Positions 7,378 through 16,625 of a stretch of DNA of 26,242 bases are shown here, one piece after another (positions within the stretch are counted from its first letter, which is position 1; the number at the start of each line of letters is the position of its first letter). Below the pieces are notes generated by a model, which searched no databases, was not told where the DNA came from, and worked only from the letters and a program-made list of their open reading frames with translations. Origin of the DNA: Lachnospiraceae bacterium (GTDB lineage: Bacteria > Bacillota > Clostridia > Lachnospirales > Lachnospiraceae); the NCBI GenBank assembly GCA_902363665.1, contig CABJAW010000026.1, forward strand, positions 1-26,242, read 5' to 3'. The position numbers were made by a program, and so were the translations under genes.

Positions 7378-9954
7378 TCACGCCTTGCGGCCGCAGCACT
7401 GCTTGTATTTCTTTCCGCTTCCGCACGGGCACGGATCATTCGGGTATATCTTGTCCGCTGCGCGCTTCTTCGGTGCTCTCGGACCAGACTCATCTTTATT
7501 CGTACCGGTCACTTTTGCCACCTCTTCGCGCTCTACCTTCTGCTCTACCTTTACGTGGAACAACAGACGGACGGTATCCTCCTGAATGCCTGCACTCATC
7601 GCGTCAAACATTTCATAGGCACTCATCTTGTACTCAACAAGCGGATCTCTCTGACCGTATGCCTGCAGTCCAATACCCTGGCGAAGCTGATCCATATCAT
7701 CGATATGATCCATCCACTTGCGGTCGATCACCTTCAGAAGGATAACGCGCTCCAGCTCACGAAGCTGTTCTTTTTCCGGGAACTCCGCTTCCTTTGCCTC
7801 ATACAGCTTGACTGCCTGCTCCTTGAGCTGCTGCTTGAGCTCGTTCTTGCTGCCAATCTTCTCCAGTGTCTCCTGAGTCACCGGCTCAAGAGGAATGGTC
7901 GGAAGCAATACGGAATTAAGCTCATTTGCATCCCAGTCCTCTTTGTTTGAATTTTCGCCAAAGCACATATCTACGGAATTGTCCACGATATCCGTGATCA
8001 TCTTGAAGATGGAATCACGCATGCTCTCTCCGTTCAATACACGGCGTCTTTCTGAGTAAATAATCTCACGCTGCTCGTTGTTGACCTGATCGTACTCAAG
8101 CAGGTTTTTGCGGACTGCAAAGTTGTTCGACTCGATCTTCATCTGCGCCTTCTCAATCGCGCTGGAAAGCATCTTGTGCTCAATCTGGTCATTCTCCTGT
8201 ACACCGAGGGACTGGAAGACCTTCATCATCTTCTCAGAGCCAAACAGACGCATCAGATCATCTTCCAGAGAAATGTAGAAGCGGGATTCTCCCGGGTCTC
8301 CCTGACGTCCGGAACGACCACGCAGCTGATTGTCGATACGTCTTGATTCATGGCGCTCCGTACCGATGATCTTCAGACCGCCGGCTGCCTTTGCCTCGTC
8401 GTCCAGCTTGATATCCGTACCACGGCCTGCCATGTTCGTTGCAATCGTAACCGCACCGTGTACACCGGCATCTGCGACGATCTCCGCCTCAAGCTCATGG
8501 AATTTTGCATTCAATACTTTATGCTGGATGCCCTCACGGCGCAGCATATTGCTGATATGCTCGGAAACATCGATCGTGATCGTGCCGACCAGAACCGGCT
8601 GTCCCTTGGCATGCGCTTCTTTGACAGCCTCCACCACTGCATGGTATTTCTCTTTTTTCGTCATATAAACAGCGTCATCGTAATCGATACGCTGTACCGG
8701 ACGGTTTGTCGGAATCTCCACAACGTCCATACCGTAGATATCCCGGAACTCCTTTTCCTCGGTCAGCGCCGTACCGGTCATACCGGATTTCTTTTTGTAT
8801 TTATTGAAGAAGTTCTGGAACGTGATCGTCGCAAGCGTCTTGCTCTCACGTTTTACCTTTACATGCTCTTTTGCCTCAATCGCCTGATGCAGACCGTCAG
8901 AGTAACGACGTCCCGGCATGATACGTCCGGTAAACTCATCGACGATCATAACCTGATCATCCTTTACGACGTAATCCTGATCACGGAACATCAGATTGTG
9001 CGCACGCAGTGCAAGATCCACATTGTGCTGGATCTCAAGGTTCTCTGGATCCGCAAAGTTGGTGATGTGGAAGAACCGCTCTACCTTCTTGACACCCTGC
9101 TCAGTCAGGTTAACGATCTTATCTTTTTCATTGACGATAAAATCTCCTGTCTCCGTGATCTCCTCGCCCATGAGCGCCGTCATCTTTGTAACTTCGCCGC
9201 TCGCCTCGCCGCGTTCCAGCTGTCTTGCAAGGATATCACAGATTTCATACAGCTTCGTCGACTTGCCGCTCTGACCGGAAATAATCAGCGGTGTACGCGC
9301 CTCATCGATCAGAACCGAGTCGACCTCATCGATAATTGCGTAGGCAAGCTCTCTTTGTACCAGCTGTTCCTTGTAGATAACCATGTTGTCACGCAGATAA
9401 TCGAATCCCAGCTCATTGTTCGTTACATAGGTGATATCGCACGCGTACTGTTTTCTTCTTTCGTCATTGTCCATGGAGTTCAGTACGCATCCAACGGTAA
9501 GTCCGAGGAATTCGTGTACCTTTCCCATCCAGGATGCGTCACGGTGTGCCAGATAGTCGTTGACCGTAACGATATGCACGCCCTCTCCGGTCAGTGCATT
9601 TAAGTAAGCCGGAAGAGTGGACACCAGCGTCTTTCCTTCACCGGTACGCATCTCTGCGATACGTCCCTGATGCAGAATCACACCGCCAATGATCTGTACC
9701 CGGTAATGCTCCATATTTAAAACACGCTTTGCTGCTTCACGCACCGTCGCATACGCTTCCGGGAGCAGGGAATCCAGTGACTCGCCATTTGCGTATCTCG
9801 TCTTATATTCCTGTGTCTTCCCCCGCAGCTCCTCATCCGACAAAGACTGCATCTGCGGACGCAGACTCTCCACCTTGTCAACAAGCGGCAGAATCATTTT
9901 CAGCTCCCGCTGGCTGTGGCTTCCGAAAATTTTCTCAACAAATTTAATTGCCAT
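7378..9954 (-). CDS. secA: Protein translocase subunit SecA
   Basis: SecA is the ATPase that drives proteins through the SecYEG channel. The 858-residue product has the Walker A motif MRTGEGKT, the DEAD-type [18 protein letters not shown], the preprotein cross-linking region between them and the C-terminal half, the helicase motif [13 protein letters not shown], and a C-terminal zinc-binding tail [13 protein letters not shown] that contacts SecB or the ribosome in other bacteria. Length and order are normal for Firmicutes. GGAG lies eight bases before the ATG. The gene starts about 135 bases after the hpf terminator and has its own promoter; prfB follows after 94 bases. Confidence 0.98.
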   Translation of the reverse strand: MAIKFVEKIFGSHSQRELKMILPLVDKVESLRPQMQSLSDEELRGKTQEYKTRYANGESLDSLLPEAYATVREAAKRVLNMEHYRVQIIGGVILHQGRIAEMRTGEGKTLVSTLPAYLNALTGEGVHIVTVNDYLAHRDASWMGKVHEFLGLTVGCVLNSMDNDERRKQYACDITYVTNNELGFDYLRDNMVIYKEQLVQRELAYAIIDEVDSVLIDEARTPLIISGQSGKSTKLYEICDILARQLERGEASGEVTKMTALMGEEITETGDFIVNEKDKIVNLTEQGVKKVERFFHITNFADPENLEIQHNVDLALRAHNLMFRDQDYVVKDDQVMIVDEFTGRIMPGRRYSDGLHQAIEAKEHVKVKRESKTLATITFQNFFNKYKKKSGMTGTALTEEKEFRDIYGMDVVEIPTNRPVQRIDYDDAVYMTKKEKYHAVVEAVKEAHAKGQPVLVGTITIDVSEHISNMLRREGIQHKVLNAKFHELEAEIVADAGVHGAVTIATNMAGRGTDIKLDDEAKAAGGLKIIGTERHESRRIDNQLRGRSGRQGDPGESRFYISLEDDLMRLFGSEKMMKVFQSLGVQENDQIEHKMLSSAIEKAQMKIESNNFAVRKNLLEYDQVNNEQREIIYSERRRVLNGESMRDSIFKMITDIVDNSVDMCFGENSNKEDWDANELNSVLLPTIPLEPVTQETLEKIGSKNELKQQLKEQAVKLYEAKEAEFPEKEQLRELERVILLKVIDRKWMDHIDDMDQLRQGIGLQAYGQRDPLVEYKMSAYEMFDAMSAGIQEDTVRLLFHVKVEQKVEREEVAKVTGTNKDESGPRAPKKRAADKIYPNDPCPCGSGKKYKQCCGRKA

Positions 9955-10043
9955 AACTTTTCTCCATTTCCAGTTTCATTTCCAGACCGGACCGGCATTC
10001 GTTTCATGCCCTGATCTTTTATCTGTTTTGAACATTCTTGTTT

Positions 10044-10072
10044 ATTGTATCACTTTCTATACTGCAACACAA
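10044..10072 (-). promoter_or_regulatory. Probable promoter of secA-prfB
   Basis: Minus-strand TTGTGT (10067-10072), 17-base spacer, TACAAT (10044-10049). The -10 is good and the -35 weak. It lies between the hpf terminator and secA, where a promoter is needed. Confidence 0.5.
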
Positions 10073-10089
10073 TTAAAATTTTTATGAAC

Positions 10090-10124
10090 AAAAAAGGCGG
10101 GCGTGTTCACAATTCACGCCCGCC
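10090..10124 (-). terminator. rho-independent terminator of hpf
   Basis: Minus-strand GGCGGGCGTG (10115-10124) pairs perfectly with CACGCCCGCC (10096-10105) and is followed by six U (10090-10095): a very strong terminator separating hpf from secA. Confidence 0.92.
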
Positions 10125-10167
10125 CGTCTGACTTCCTGCAGCTACGCCGCAATACTTCTGAGGCTGT

Positions 10168-10698
10168 TTATGAATATTCCGGCTCGATCAGTCCGTACGT
10201 ATTTCCTTTTCTCTTATATACAACGTTGACTTCCTCTGTCTCAGCGTTGCGGAATACGTAGAAATTATGTCCGAGAAGCTCCATCTGTACACATGCATCT
10301 TCCGGGTACATTGGCTTCATTCCGAAATGCTTCGTACGGATGATCTTTACTTCGTCAAGCGGCTCCGTCTCTCTTTCAATAAATTCTCTGCGGAAATTGC
10401 CGCCGTCCTGATGTTTTGCTACAATTTTTTCTTTATACTTGCGAAGCTGGCGCTCAATGACTTCCTCCACCAGATCGATGGATACATACATGTCATTGCT
10501 TACCTGCTCTGACCGAATGATATTGCCTTTGACCGGGATCGTTACCTCTATTTTCTGACGTTCTTTTTCCACGCTCATCGTCACGATAATTTCTGTCTCT
10601 GGTGTAAAATACCGTTCAAGCTTTCCAAGCTTGTCTATTACTGTTGATCTGAGTCCTTCCGTAACCTCGATGTTTTTTCCACTGATTGTAAACTTCAT
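10168..10698 (-). CDS. hpf: Ribosome hibernation promoting factor, long form
   Basis: Long HPF dimerises 70S ribosomes into inactive 100S particles in stationary phase or stress. The 176-residue product has the N-terminal HPF/YfiA ribosome-binding domain (MKFTISGKNIEVTEGLR onward, about residues 1-100), a short linker, and the C-terminal dimerisation domain (about 120-176) with KIIRTKHFGMKPMYPEDACVQMELLGH; the form with both domains is typical of Firmicutes. AAGGAG lies eight bases upstream of the ATG. It is monocistronic: it has its own promoter (10774-10801) and terminator (10090-10124). It is located immediately upstream of secA, a frequent arrangement. Confidence 0.96.
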   Translation of the reverse strand: MKFTISGKNIEVTEGLRSTVIDKLGKLERYFTPETEIIVTMSVEKERQKIEVTIPVKGNIIRSEQVSNDMYVSIDLVEEVIERQLRKYKEKIVAKHQDGGNFRREFIERETEPLDEVKIIRTKHFGMKPMYPEDACVQMELLGHNFYVFRNAETEEVNVVYKRKGNTYGLIEPEYS

Positions 10699-10773
10699 AT
10701 GACCAACTCCTTCGCCTAAAAACTCGGACCAATCTGATCTGACTTCTTCGTCCTGATTGGTTTCTGTGGTCTA

Positions 10774-10801
10774 ATTATAACACAGTTTCATATTTTTTCA
10801 A
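10774..10801 (-). promoter_or_regulatory. Promoter of hpf
   Basis: Minus-strand TTGAAA (10796-10801), 16-base spacer, consensus TATAAT (10774-10779). The leader contains ACCAATC and GATTGGT, a possible 7-bp stem between the promoter and the ribosome binding site whose role is unknown. Confidence 0.75.
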
Positions 10802-10842
10802 TGAAATTTTTCAATTTTATTCTTTTTTCTTACTTTTTTCAA

Positions 10843-11619
10843 TTATTTTTCACACAATTCAAGGATCTTTCGATAAGACAGCGGGCCGCCGAACAGGTCA
10901 AGCGCACTTCCGACCGTCACATCTACCAGCTCTCTCCCAAGGATACAAAGCTGCTCCAGGTCTTCGTAGCTTCCGATTCCGCCTGCATATGTCACCGGCG
11001 CTTTGCCCCACCCTCCGAGCAGCTTTGCGACACCTGTTTCGATCCCCTTCGACTTTCCTTCCACATCGGCTGCATGGACAAGAAATTCATCACAGTATGC
11101 TGCCAGCATATCCAGCAGCTGTTCTGAGAGTACCTCCTGAGTAAACTTCTGCCACCGGTCTGTCACAATATAATACACTTCGTCTTTTTTCCTGCAGCTT
11201 AAATCCAGCACAAGCCGCTCTTTTCCAACTGTCTTTACGAGTTTTTCCAGATTTTCATAGCTGATCTTCCCATCCCGAAACACATAGGAAGTTACAATCA
11301 CATGAGAAGCCCCTGCATTTAAAAATTCCTCCGCATTTTCCTCTGTGATCCCGCCGCCGACCTGCAATGTTCCCCTTGCCTGTGACAGTGCAAGCAGCGC
11401 CTGGCATTTCGTCTCTTCATAATACGGTGATGTTTTGGGATTGAGCAGGATCACATGCCCGCCTGTCAGTCCATCCTTCTGATAACAGTGCGCGTAAAAT
11501 GCAGCATCTTTCTCCGAGATAAAATTTTCCTCTGCCTGATCTCCGAGATCCTTCAGGCTTCCTCCTACAATCTGCTTTACCTTTCCATTATGTATATCAA
11601 TACAGGGACGAAATTTCAT
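10843..11619 (-). CDS. hisA: Eukaryotic-type HisA isomerase (ProFAR isomerase)
   Basis: The product is predicted to convert ProFAR to PRFAR, the fourth step of histidine synthesis. The 258-residue protein is a TIM barrel with the opening KFRPCIDIHNGKVKQIVGGSL, GTLQVGGGI in the first half and VTYAGGIGSYEDL near the end. The wording of these motifs resembles fungal and plant HIS6 more than ordinary bacterial HisA, where the catalytic Asp/Asp frame is differently spaced. Here D8 and the second-half D of LVLDLSCR or HAADVEGK are candidates. No other his gene is in the window, so it is an orphan. AAAGGAGG stands ten bases before the ATG. Function could be histidine synthesis or a related sugar-phosphate isomerisation; the first is likelier. 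Confidence 0.82.
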   Translation of the reverse strand: MKFRPCIDIHNGKVKQIVGGSLKDLGDQAEENFISEKDAAFYAHCYQKDGLTGGHVILLNPKTSPYYEETKCQALLALSQARGTLQVGGGITEENAEEFLNAGASHVIVTSYVFRDGKISYENLEKLVKTVGKERLVLDLSCRKKDEVYYIVTDRWQKFTQEVLSEQLLDMLAAYCDEFLVHAADVEGKSKGIETGVAKLLGGWGKAPVTYAGGIGSYEDLEQLCILGRELVDVTVGSALDLFGGPLSYRKILELCEK

Positions 11620-11863
11620 GATGATGCTTCCTCCTTTTTCTGTTTGTACCTCTGATTCTTCCCGCCTGTCACGGGCGAGCCACTATATTCGTGAGACTAT
11701 CTGACGGTTTCCTGCCACATCCATTTCCAGCCGAAAACGAGTTTCCATATGGAACTGACCGCAGCCGCTTTATCCAGTCAGAGAAGTCCATGCAGAGCCG
11801 TAAGGAGCAGTATGCCACCATACCTCGCTCCCACAGCCCTGCAAAGACCTGGATACAACCCGC

Positions 11864-12352
11864 TTACCGCGCTGTATCCGCAGGTTCTTCTCCCACAAGC
11901 GCATCACCGGCATCTTCCACCCCGTCAATCAGGTCTTTTCCGGCATCACCAACGCCATCCACGATATCTTTTGCAGCTCCTCCGACGCCAGTTCCATTGT
12001 CCGTGGCATCATTTACATTGCTGTCATCCGTAATATCATTCACGTTTCCATTCGCGTTGCCGTCTGTCAGCCCACTGGCATTGTCACCATTCGGAGCCGC
12101 GGTATTCTCTGGTTCTGTACTGTCCCCGCGATTTTCCACAGTTCCTCCGACACCGTCACCGGCTCCATCCTCCGGTACCGGCGTGTTATCTCCGGCATTA
12201 TTACCCATTTCGCTTTGCGCCTCACCGTTTCTACCTGTGATCGTCTCCGACTGCGGATTGGATTTCTGATCATTCCGATTGCCGCAGCCGCTAAGCGCAC
12301 AGGCCGCGCAGACGCAAAGTACACACAACACTTCTTTTTTCCAGCGCATCAT
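11864..12352 (-). CDS. Low-complexity lipoprotein, function unknown
   Basis: I do not recognise a functional family. From the ATG at 12352 (AAAGGAG seven bases upstream) it encodes 162 residues: a short basic start, a hydrophobic segment and a lipobox LSGC (Cys about residue 22), so it should be a membrane-anchored lipoprotein. The mature part is almost entirely Gly, Asp, Asn, Ala, Thr and Glu, with near-repeats such as DGVGDAGKDLIDGVEDAGD, and looks disordered and strongly acidic. The frame stays open upstream to 12538 without a good start. It lies 201 bases after the transglutaminase gene on the same strand. That gap contains an 8-bp hairpin (12505-12532) without a U run, so the two may be co-transcribed. 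Confidence 0.75.
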   Translation of the reverse strand: MMRWKKEVLCVLCVCAACALSGCGNRNDQKSNPQSETITGRNGEAQSEMGNNAGDNTPVPEDGAGDGVGGTVENRGDSTEPENTAAPNGDNASGLTDGNANGNVNDITDDSNVNDATDNGTGVGGAAKDIVDGVGDAGKDLIDGVEDAGDALVGEEPADTAR

Positions 12353-12553
12353 ATCTGATCTCCTTTTTCTACAGATTCCCCAGGCAGCTACACCTGTACC
12401 TGTAATATGCACCGGAATTGAAAATTTTATTCCTGCTTCACAGTGCGGTGCAAAATGCTCCACCAGCTCACAGTAAATTTTCCTGCCATGAACGGTATAC
12501 TTCCGCAGACCGTGAATACACCTGCGGTCTGCCTGCAAGAAAGCATTGGCTCA

Positions 12554-14812
12554 TCAGCCTGTCACAATGACCAGAACTGTCACCTTTCTCGCTCCTGACT
12601 GTACCGTCAGATTTGTCTTTCCTTTCTTCCGACCCTTTACGACTCCGTTTGAAGTGACCGAAGCCACTGCCTTATTTCCGATCGTATAGGTCACTTTTTC
12701 CTGGCTTGTCACCGGTGTCCGCACCGGTGTAAGTTTTACCGTTTTCCCTTTTGACACCGTGACCGAAGATGGAAGCCCCGTCAGCTTCGTTGTACGGACC
12801 GCCATCTTCTGTACGATGACCCGGATTGTTTTTTTCAATCCGCTTCGCAGCGTGATCGTTACTGCCGCAGTTCCTGTCTTTGTACCGGCTGTCATTTTTC
12901 CAGTGGTACGATCCACCTTTACGATCGAAGTATTTTCCGAGATCCAGCTTCGCACTTCATCTCCTTTTGCAAGGCCGCTCACTTTCACTGCTGATGTCAC
13001 CTGCCCGACCCGCAGCCGTACACTGGATACATTCGTTTTTATTGTCGGTGTCAGTTTCGTGCCAGGCGCAGAAACAATGATCGTTCTCCCGCACCGGATG
13101 CACGTTCCTGTTTTGGTCCCGTTTTTGAATACGGTTGCATCTTTGTTGTATACATACTTATAAGAATGTCCTTTTTTTGAATTTACATTCCGCAGCGTAG
13201 AGGTTTTGATCCTGCAGTAATCGCAGAGCGCCGTTTTGGTTCCGTCTTTCACACATGTCTCATCGTGATTGGAAACAAAATTTGTAAATTTATGTCCGGT
13301 CGGATTGATATATGCAATCTTTGTCGCCTCACACCCGCTGCAGCTGTAATAAATGAGACCATTGCGTTCGCATGTGGGCTTTAGCTCCGACTCAACCACC
13401 CACTTATGCTTATGTGTTGTTCCGTCATCTTCCGCATAATCTCCCGATGCCAGCTCCGGCTGCGCAAAAATCTGTGAATCCGCGCGTGAAAAACTGCTGT
13501 CGATCATGCGCTCCATCCCGATCTGTGTTGTCCCATCCGCGCCTGTTCCGGAACTGCCCCGCAGAAAATACGTTCTCACCGCATCCTCGCCTGCTTTGTC
13601 CGGATCATCCCATGTGGTATCAACGAGATACCACTTTCCGTTTTCCATACAGACGTAATTCCACATATGATCCTGCCAGCTTCCGCCGCTTTTCGCTTTG
13701 CCAGACACGAGCACACACTCAATGCCAAACACACCGCACATGATTTTAAAGGTCTTTGCATATCCCTCACACACCACATTTCCGCCATGCAGCAGTGCTC
13801 CCCCTGCTGACCAGTCCCACGCCGAACCAAAGCTGTGATCGTAAGAAAGCTGTGCACAGACGTAATCGTGTATCACCCGCACTTTTTCTTCCTGCGAAGC
13901 ACCGTCCGGAAACGCTTTCTGTATCGCGCTTTTCCACGATGCTGCAGCTTTCTGAAAAGAAGCCCGCTCTGACCACGCACCGGTATATTCTTCCACCGGT
14001 GTAAGCGTGATCTGTGTCACCGCACCGGTTCCCTCCACGCTTCCAGCCTCTTTCTTCAGGGAAATGGATGTGCCATAGCGGATACCGCCAAGCCAGAATA
14101 CCTCCGGGTAATCGTAAACAAATGCATCGTAAGCAGCCTGCACCATCGCTGCGATCTCTGGCTTGATCGAATAGAGATACGCCTCGTTGCTCTCCAGATT
14201 CCAGTTGGTTTTTCCGTCGCTCATCGTCTGCGGATAAACCGAAAATGTAAACCCTTCCAGCTTCATTGTAAAGCTGTCCTTTTTCCCGCTCTGCAAAAGA
14301 TTCTTTTTCATCAGATTGTACAGCTGCGCAGCCTGCCCGGAAAGCTGATTTCCATAAGACCCGGAATAAACAGCTCCTGAAGCTGCACGCAGCATCCCAT
14401 CTCCGTCTTCTGCCCTTCCACTGTGTGATGTCACTTCCTCCGGTTCCAGTTCTGTCTCAGAAAGTTCTGCTTCTCCCTCCAGGGACTCCGGTTCCGGCAC
14501 TTCTTCCACATTCAGAATCACTGCCCCGTCGGCCAGTTCGTCTAATGCATGTTCTGATGACAATTCTGTCTCTGTATTTTGATCCGATTCCGAATCCTGC
14601 TCCGGCGTAAGTTCTGATTCCGGTTCAGACGGCACCTCTGACTCCACAATAATCAATGCATCTGCAGTCTCTTCCACTCCCGTCTGATCTGACAGTTCTG
14701 CCGCAGATGCGTGGATCAAACTTTTTTGCCGCCCGCTTTCAGGTGCAGCACTAATCCATAATTCCAGGCAAAGCACTGCTGCCAGCAGCACCGCCGTTTT
14801 TCTCTTTTTCAT
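12554..14812 (-). CDS. Secreted transglutaminase-like surface protein
   Basis: A large exported protein, probably acting at the cell surface as a cysteine protease or transglutaminase-like enzyme on peptide or cell-wall substrates. From the ATG at 14812 (GGAGGGG 12 bases upstream) it has 752 residues: signal peptide (MKKRKTAVLLAAVLCLELW), a Glu/Ser/Pro-rich acidic spacer (about 40-130), then a transglutaminase-like core with catalytic triad Cys about 347 (VVCEGYAK), His about 381 (DHMWNY) and Asp about 397 (VDTTWDD). Next come three small modules each with a CxxC knuckle (SCSGC, LCDYC, TCIRC), and two bacterial Ig-like (Big_2) domains in the last 170 residues. No LPXTG motif is seen. An upstream start at 14911 is possible but would place a long basic tail before the signal peptide. 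Confidence 0.88.
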   Translation of the reverse strand: MKKRKTAVLLAAVLCLELWISAAPESGRQKSLIHASAAELSDQTGVEETADALIIVESEVPSEPESELTPEQDSESDQNTETELSSEHALDELADGAVILNVEEVPEPESLEGEAELSETELEPEEVTSHSGRAEDGDGMLRAASGAVYSGSYGNQLSGQAAQLYNLMKKNLLQSGKKDSFTMKLEGFTFSVYPQTMSDGKTNWNLESNEAYLYSIKPEIAAMVQAAYDAFVYDYPEVFWLGGIRYGTSISLKKEAGSVEGTGAVTQITLTPVEEYTGAWSERASFQKAAASWKSAIQKAFPDGASQEEKVRVIHDYVCAQLSYDHSFGSAWDWSAGGALLHGGNVVCEGYAKTFKIMCGVFGIECVLVSGKAKSGGSWQDHMWNYVCMENGKWYLVDTTWDDPDKAGEDAVRTYFLRGSSGTGADGTTQIGMERMIDSSFSRADSQIFAQPELASGDYAEDDGTTHKHKWVVESELKPTCERNGLIYYSCSGCEATKIAYINPTGHKFTNFVSNHDETCVKDGTKTALCDYCRIKTSTLRNVNSKKGHSYKYVYNKDATVFKNGTKTGTCIRCGRTIIVSAPGTKLTPTIKTNVSSVRLRVGQVTSAVKVSGLAKGDEVRSWISENTSIVKVDRTTGKMTAGTKTGTAAVTITLRSGLKKTIRVIVQKMAVRTTKLTGLPSSVTVSKGKTVKLTPVRTPVTSQEKVTYTIGNKAVASVTSNGVVKGRKKGKTNLTVQSGARKVTVLVIVTG

Positions 14813-14988
14813 CTTTCTGCTGCTCCCCTCCTTTTCCGTTCTCATCCTCTTCGCTTTCCTATGCATCCTTTTTCTTTCGCCTATCATACCATCCTTTTTC
14901 AGGCTTCGCAACCAGAGATACTTCCTGTTCTGCCTTCCGCTGATCCAACATATAGTATAGCAAATCTTATCTTTCGTGGAGCCTAAAA

Positions 14989-15537
14989 ATGAATTCCAGC
15001 CCTAAAATCCTTGTTTTCAAACTGCGCAGCCTTATCTACACGCTGCTCCTGCTCTTTTTCGGGATACTGCTCATCGTCTGCCTTGTCCTCATGTTTTCCC
15101 CAAAGCAGAAACAAGACGGACAGGTCCTTCCTGACACGGTCAGAAGCATGACACAGGAGAGCCAGACGCAAAGTACCTCCGGTACCGATCCTGATCCTGC
15201 AAATACGAACCGCACCGGAAAAAATACCAGCTTTTCCATCCATAATTCCCGCTACATCCCCGGCGTTTATACTGCATCTGTTCCGCTCGGAGATTCCGCG
15301 GCTGATGTAGAAATCACTTTAAACGCAGACCGCATTCAGGCAATCCGGCTTGTAAACTTAAGTGAAGCGACTGCGGCCGCCTTTCCGCTCGTTTCTCCTG
15401 CCTTTGAAAACATCTCTTCCCAGATCCTTGCCAAACAGAGCACAGACGAGGTCACCGCACCGGCTGAAAACAGATACACCTCACAGCTGCTGCTCTCTGT
15501 TATCTCGGGGATTTTGCAGCGGGCAGCATCTGCATAA
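14989..15537 (+). CDS. FMN-binding-like membrane-anchored protein
   Basis: One of two plus-strand genes, divergent from the transglutaminase gene. The 182-residue product has one N-terminal transmembrane helix (about 15-37), a Ser/Thr/Gln-rich linker, and an extracellular domain (about 90-182) that resembles the FMN-binding domain of RnfG/NqrC-like and fumarate reductase-like proteins: YIPGVYTASV, a beta-hairpin with DVEITLNADRIQAIRLV, then ILAKQSTDEVTA where the family has KQSTDVDAVSGAT. The SGAT threonine that carries covalent FMN is not present (APAENRYTS instead), so flavin attachment is doubtful. GGAG stands seven bases before the ATG. It may be a degenerate or non-flavinylated relative; function unknown. 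Confidence 0.7.
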   Translation: MNSSPKILVFKLRSLIYTLLLLFFGILLIVCLVLMFSPKQKQDGQVLPDTVRSMTQESQTQSTSGTDPDPANTNRTGKNTSFSIHNSRYIPGVYTASVPLGDSAADVEITLNADRIQAIRLVNLSEATAAAFPLVSPAFENISSQILAKQSTDEVTAPAENRYTSQLLLSVISGILQRAASA

Positions 15538-15580
15538 TTTCTGTGCAGATCCACCGTTCTCCTGTCTTGCCAAGAAAAAA

Positions 15581-15622
15581 ACATCCCGGTCAAAGCATAT
15601 CACTCTGCCGGAATGTTTTTTT
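15581..15622 (+). terminator. Bidirectional terminator between convergent genes
   Basis: ACATCCCGG (15581-15589) pairs with CCGGAATGT (15608-15616), with seven T on the plus-strand side (15616-15622) and seven A on the other (15574-15580 region), so it can end both the plus-strand FMN-like gene and the minus-strand channel gene. The T-rich arm is duplicated just downstream. Confidence 0.75.
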
Positions 15623-15643
15623 ATCAGGAATGTTTTTTTATCA
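15610..15643 (+). repeat. 17-bp tandem duplication
   Basis: GGAATGTTTTTTTATCA occurs twice head to tail (15610-15626 and 15627-15643), followed by a third partial GGAATATC. It copies the 3' arm and T run of the bidirectional terminator, probably by replication slippage. Confidence 0.9.
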
Positions 15644-15696
15644 GGAATATCTGTCGTCTTTTTCAGATCCGAACCGCTGCCATGCAGCCATTCTTT

Positions 15697-16476
15697 CTAT
15701 TTTTCTTTGATGCCGGAAATCAGATAGTACGGGATTGCTACAAACAGGATACCGCCCACCATATTTCCGAGTGTTACGATTGCAAGATTATACCAGAAAC
15801 CGCCCATTGTAATACCTGCCACGCCGTTCTGGTTCATCAGTCCAATGGAGAGAAAGGTCATATTTGCAATGCTGTGCTCAAAACCGCACGTTACAAATGT
15901 GGTCACGCAGCAGAAGTTCATTGCGATCTTTGCGCCCTCTGATTTCAGCTTTGTTCCGCACCAGATCGCCACGCACACGCAGATGTTGCACAGGATCGCC
16001 TTTGCGAACAGGTTTGCCGGAGTACCTCCCATTTTTCCTGCTGCTGCATTTGCAAAAAATGTGCCGATGTCTCCGCTTCCCGGAATGCCGGTCATGGTAA
16101 AGATCGCTGCTGAAACCACAGATCCGATCAGATTTCCAATCCAGCAAACCACCCAGAGCTTTACCACACCGCCCCAGGATACCGTCTTTTTCAGGCCGCC
16201 GATCGCCATCACCAGATTATTTCCGGTGAAAAGTTCTGCGCCAGCCATTGTTACAAAGCAAAGGCCGACAGAAAAGACAATTCCGCATGCAAGCTTCGTC
16301 GAAAATGCACCGCCTCCGGTAAATACTCCGCCGACGATTCCCATCAGGATACTGCCGAGTGCAATGTACATTCCGGCCAGAATCGACATCAGAACATACC
16401 CCGCAAAATTATTTTCCAGTAAATTTAATTTCCCTTTTGCGGCATTTCCAACCGCTGTCACTTCATCTTTAAACAT
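15697..16476 (-). CDS. Formate/nitrite transporter family channel
   Basis: An FNT-family pentameric channel for small monovalent anions, here most likely formate because it is in the transcript of formate-THF ligase. The 259-residue product has six hydrophobic segments with the family marks: MAGAELFTGNN in the second repeat, the ICVCVAIW stretch, and the pore histidine in CGFEHSIANM. No separate promoter is evident, and it follows fhs after 149 bases. That gap contains a perfect 12-bp hairpin without a U run. A GGGAGGACAGGG stretch precedes the ATG. Nitrite or hydrosulfide transport by relatives (NirC, HSC) is possible, but the neighbour argues for formate. Confidence 0.92.
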   Translation of the reverse strand: MFKDEVTAVGNAAKGKLNLLENNFAGYVLMSILAGMYIALGSILMGIVGGVFTGGGAFSTKLACGIVFSVGLCFVTMAGAELFTGNNLVMAIGGLKKTVSWGGVVKLWVVCWIGNLIGSVVSAAIFTMTGIPGSGDIGTFFANAAAGKMGGTPANLFAKAILCNICVCVAIWCGTKLKSEGAKIAMNFCCVTTFVTCGFEHSIANMTFLSIGLMNQNGVAGITMGGFWYNLAIVTLGNMVGGILFVAIPYYLISGIKEK

Positions 16477-16527
16477 GTCACCCTGTCCTCCCTGTGTCCT
16501 ATCGTATATCGCTCATATTCCTTACAA

Positions 16528-16561
16528 TGTATCAGGAGCAGACCCAGCCGCTCCTGATACA
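16528..16561 (-). other. Perfect 12-bp hairpin between fhs and channel gene
   Basis: TGTATCAGGAGC (16528-16539) and GCTCCTGATACA (16550-16561) form a perfect stem with a 10-base loop. There is no U tract on the minus strand, so it is not a standard terminator. It could be an RNA-stabilising or processing structure that sets the ratio of the two products, or a protein-binding palindrome. Confidence 0.7.
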
Positions 16562-16625
16562 CACAAAGTCCGTATTCGTAATCTTCCTGCAGCCGGACCG
16601 CCGTTCCACTGCTTATCCGATCCGT

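Noticed and set aside
8350..9603. 417-codon plus-strand open frame
   Set aside because: Antisense to secA, without a ribosome binding site or recognisable domain; secA in the other frame is unambiguous.
12505..12532. Hairpin after the transglutaminase gene as a terminator
   Set aside because: GCAGACCG/CGGTCTGC is a good stem but there is no U run, so I do not call it a terminator.
12353..12538. N-terminal extension of the lipoprotein
   Set aside because: It would bury the signal peptide and lipobox in the middle of the protein; AAAGGAG points to 12352.
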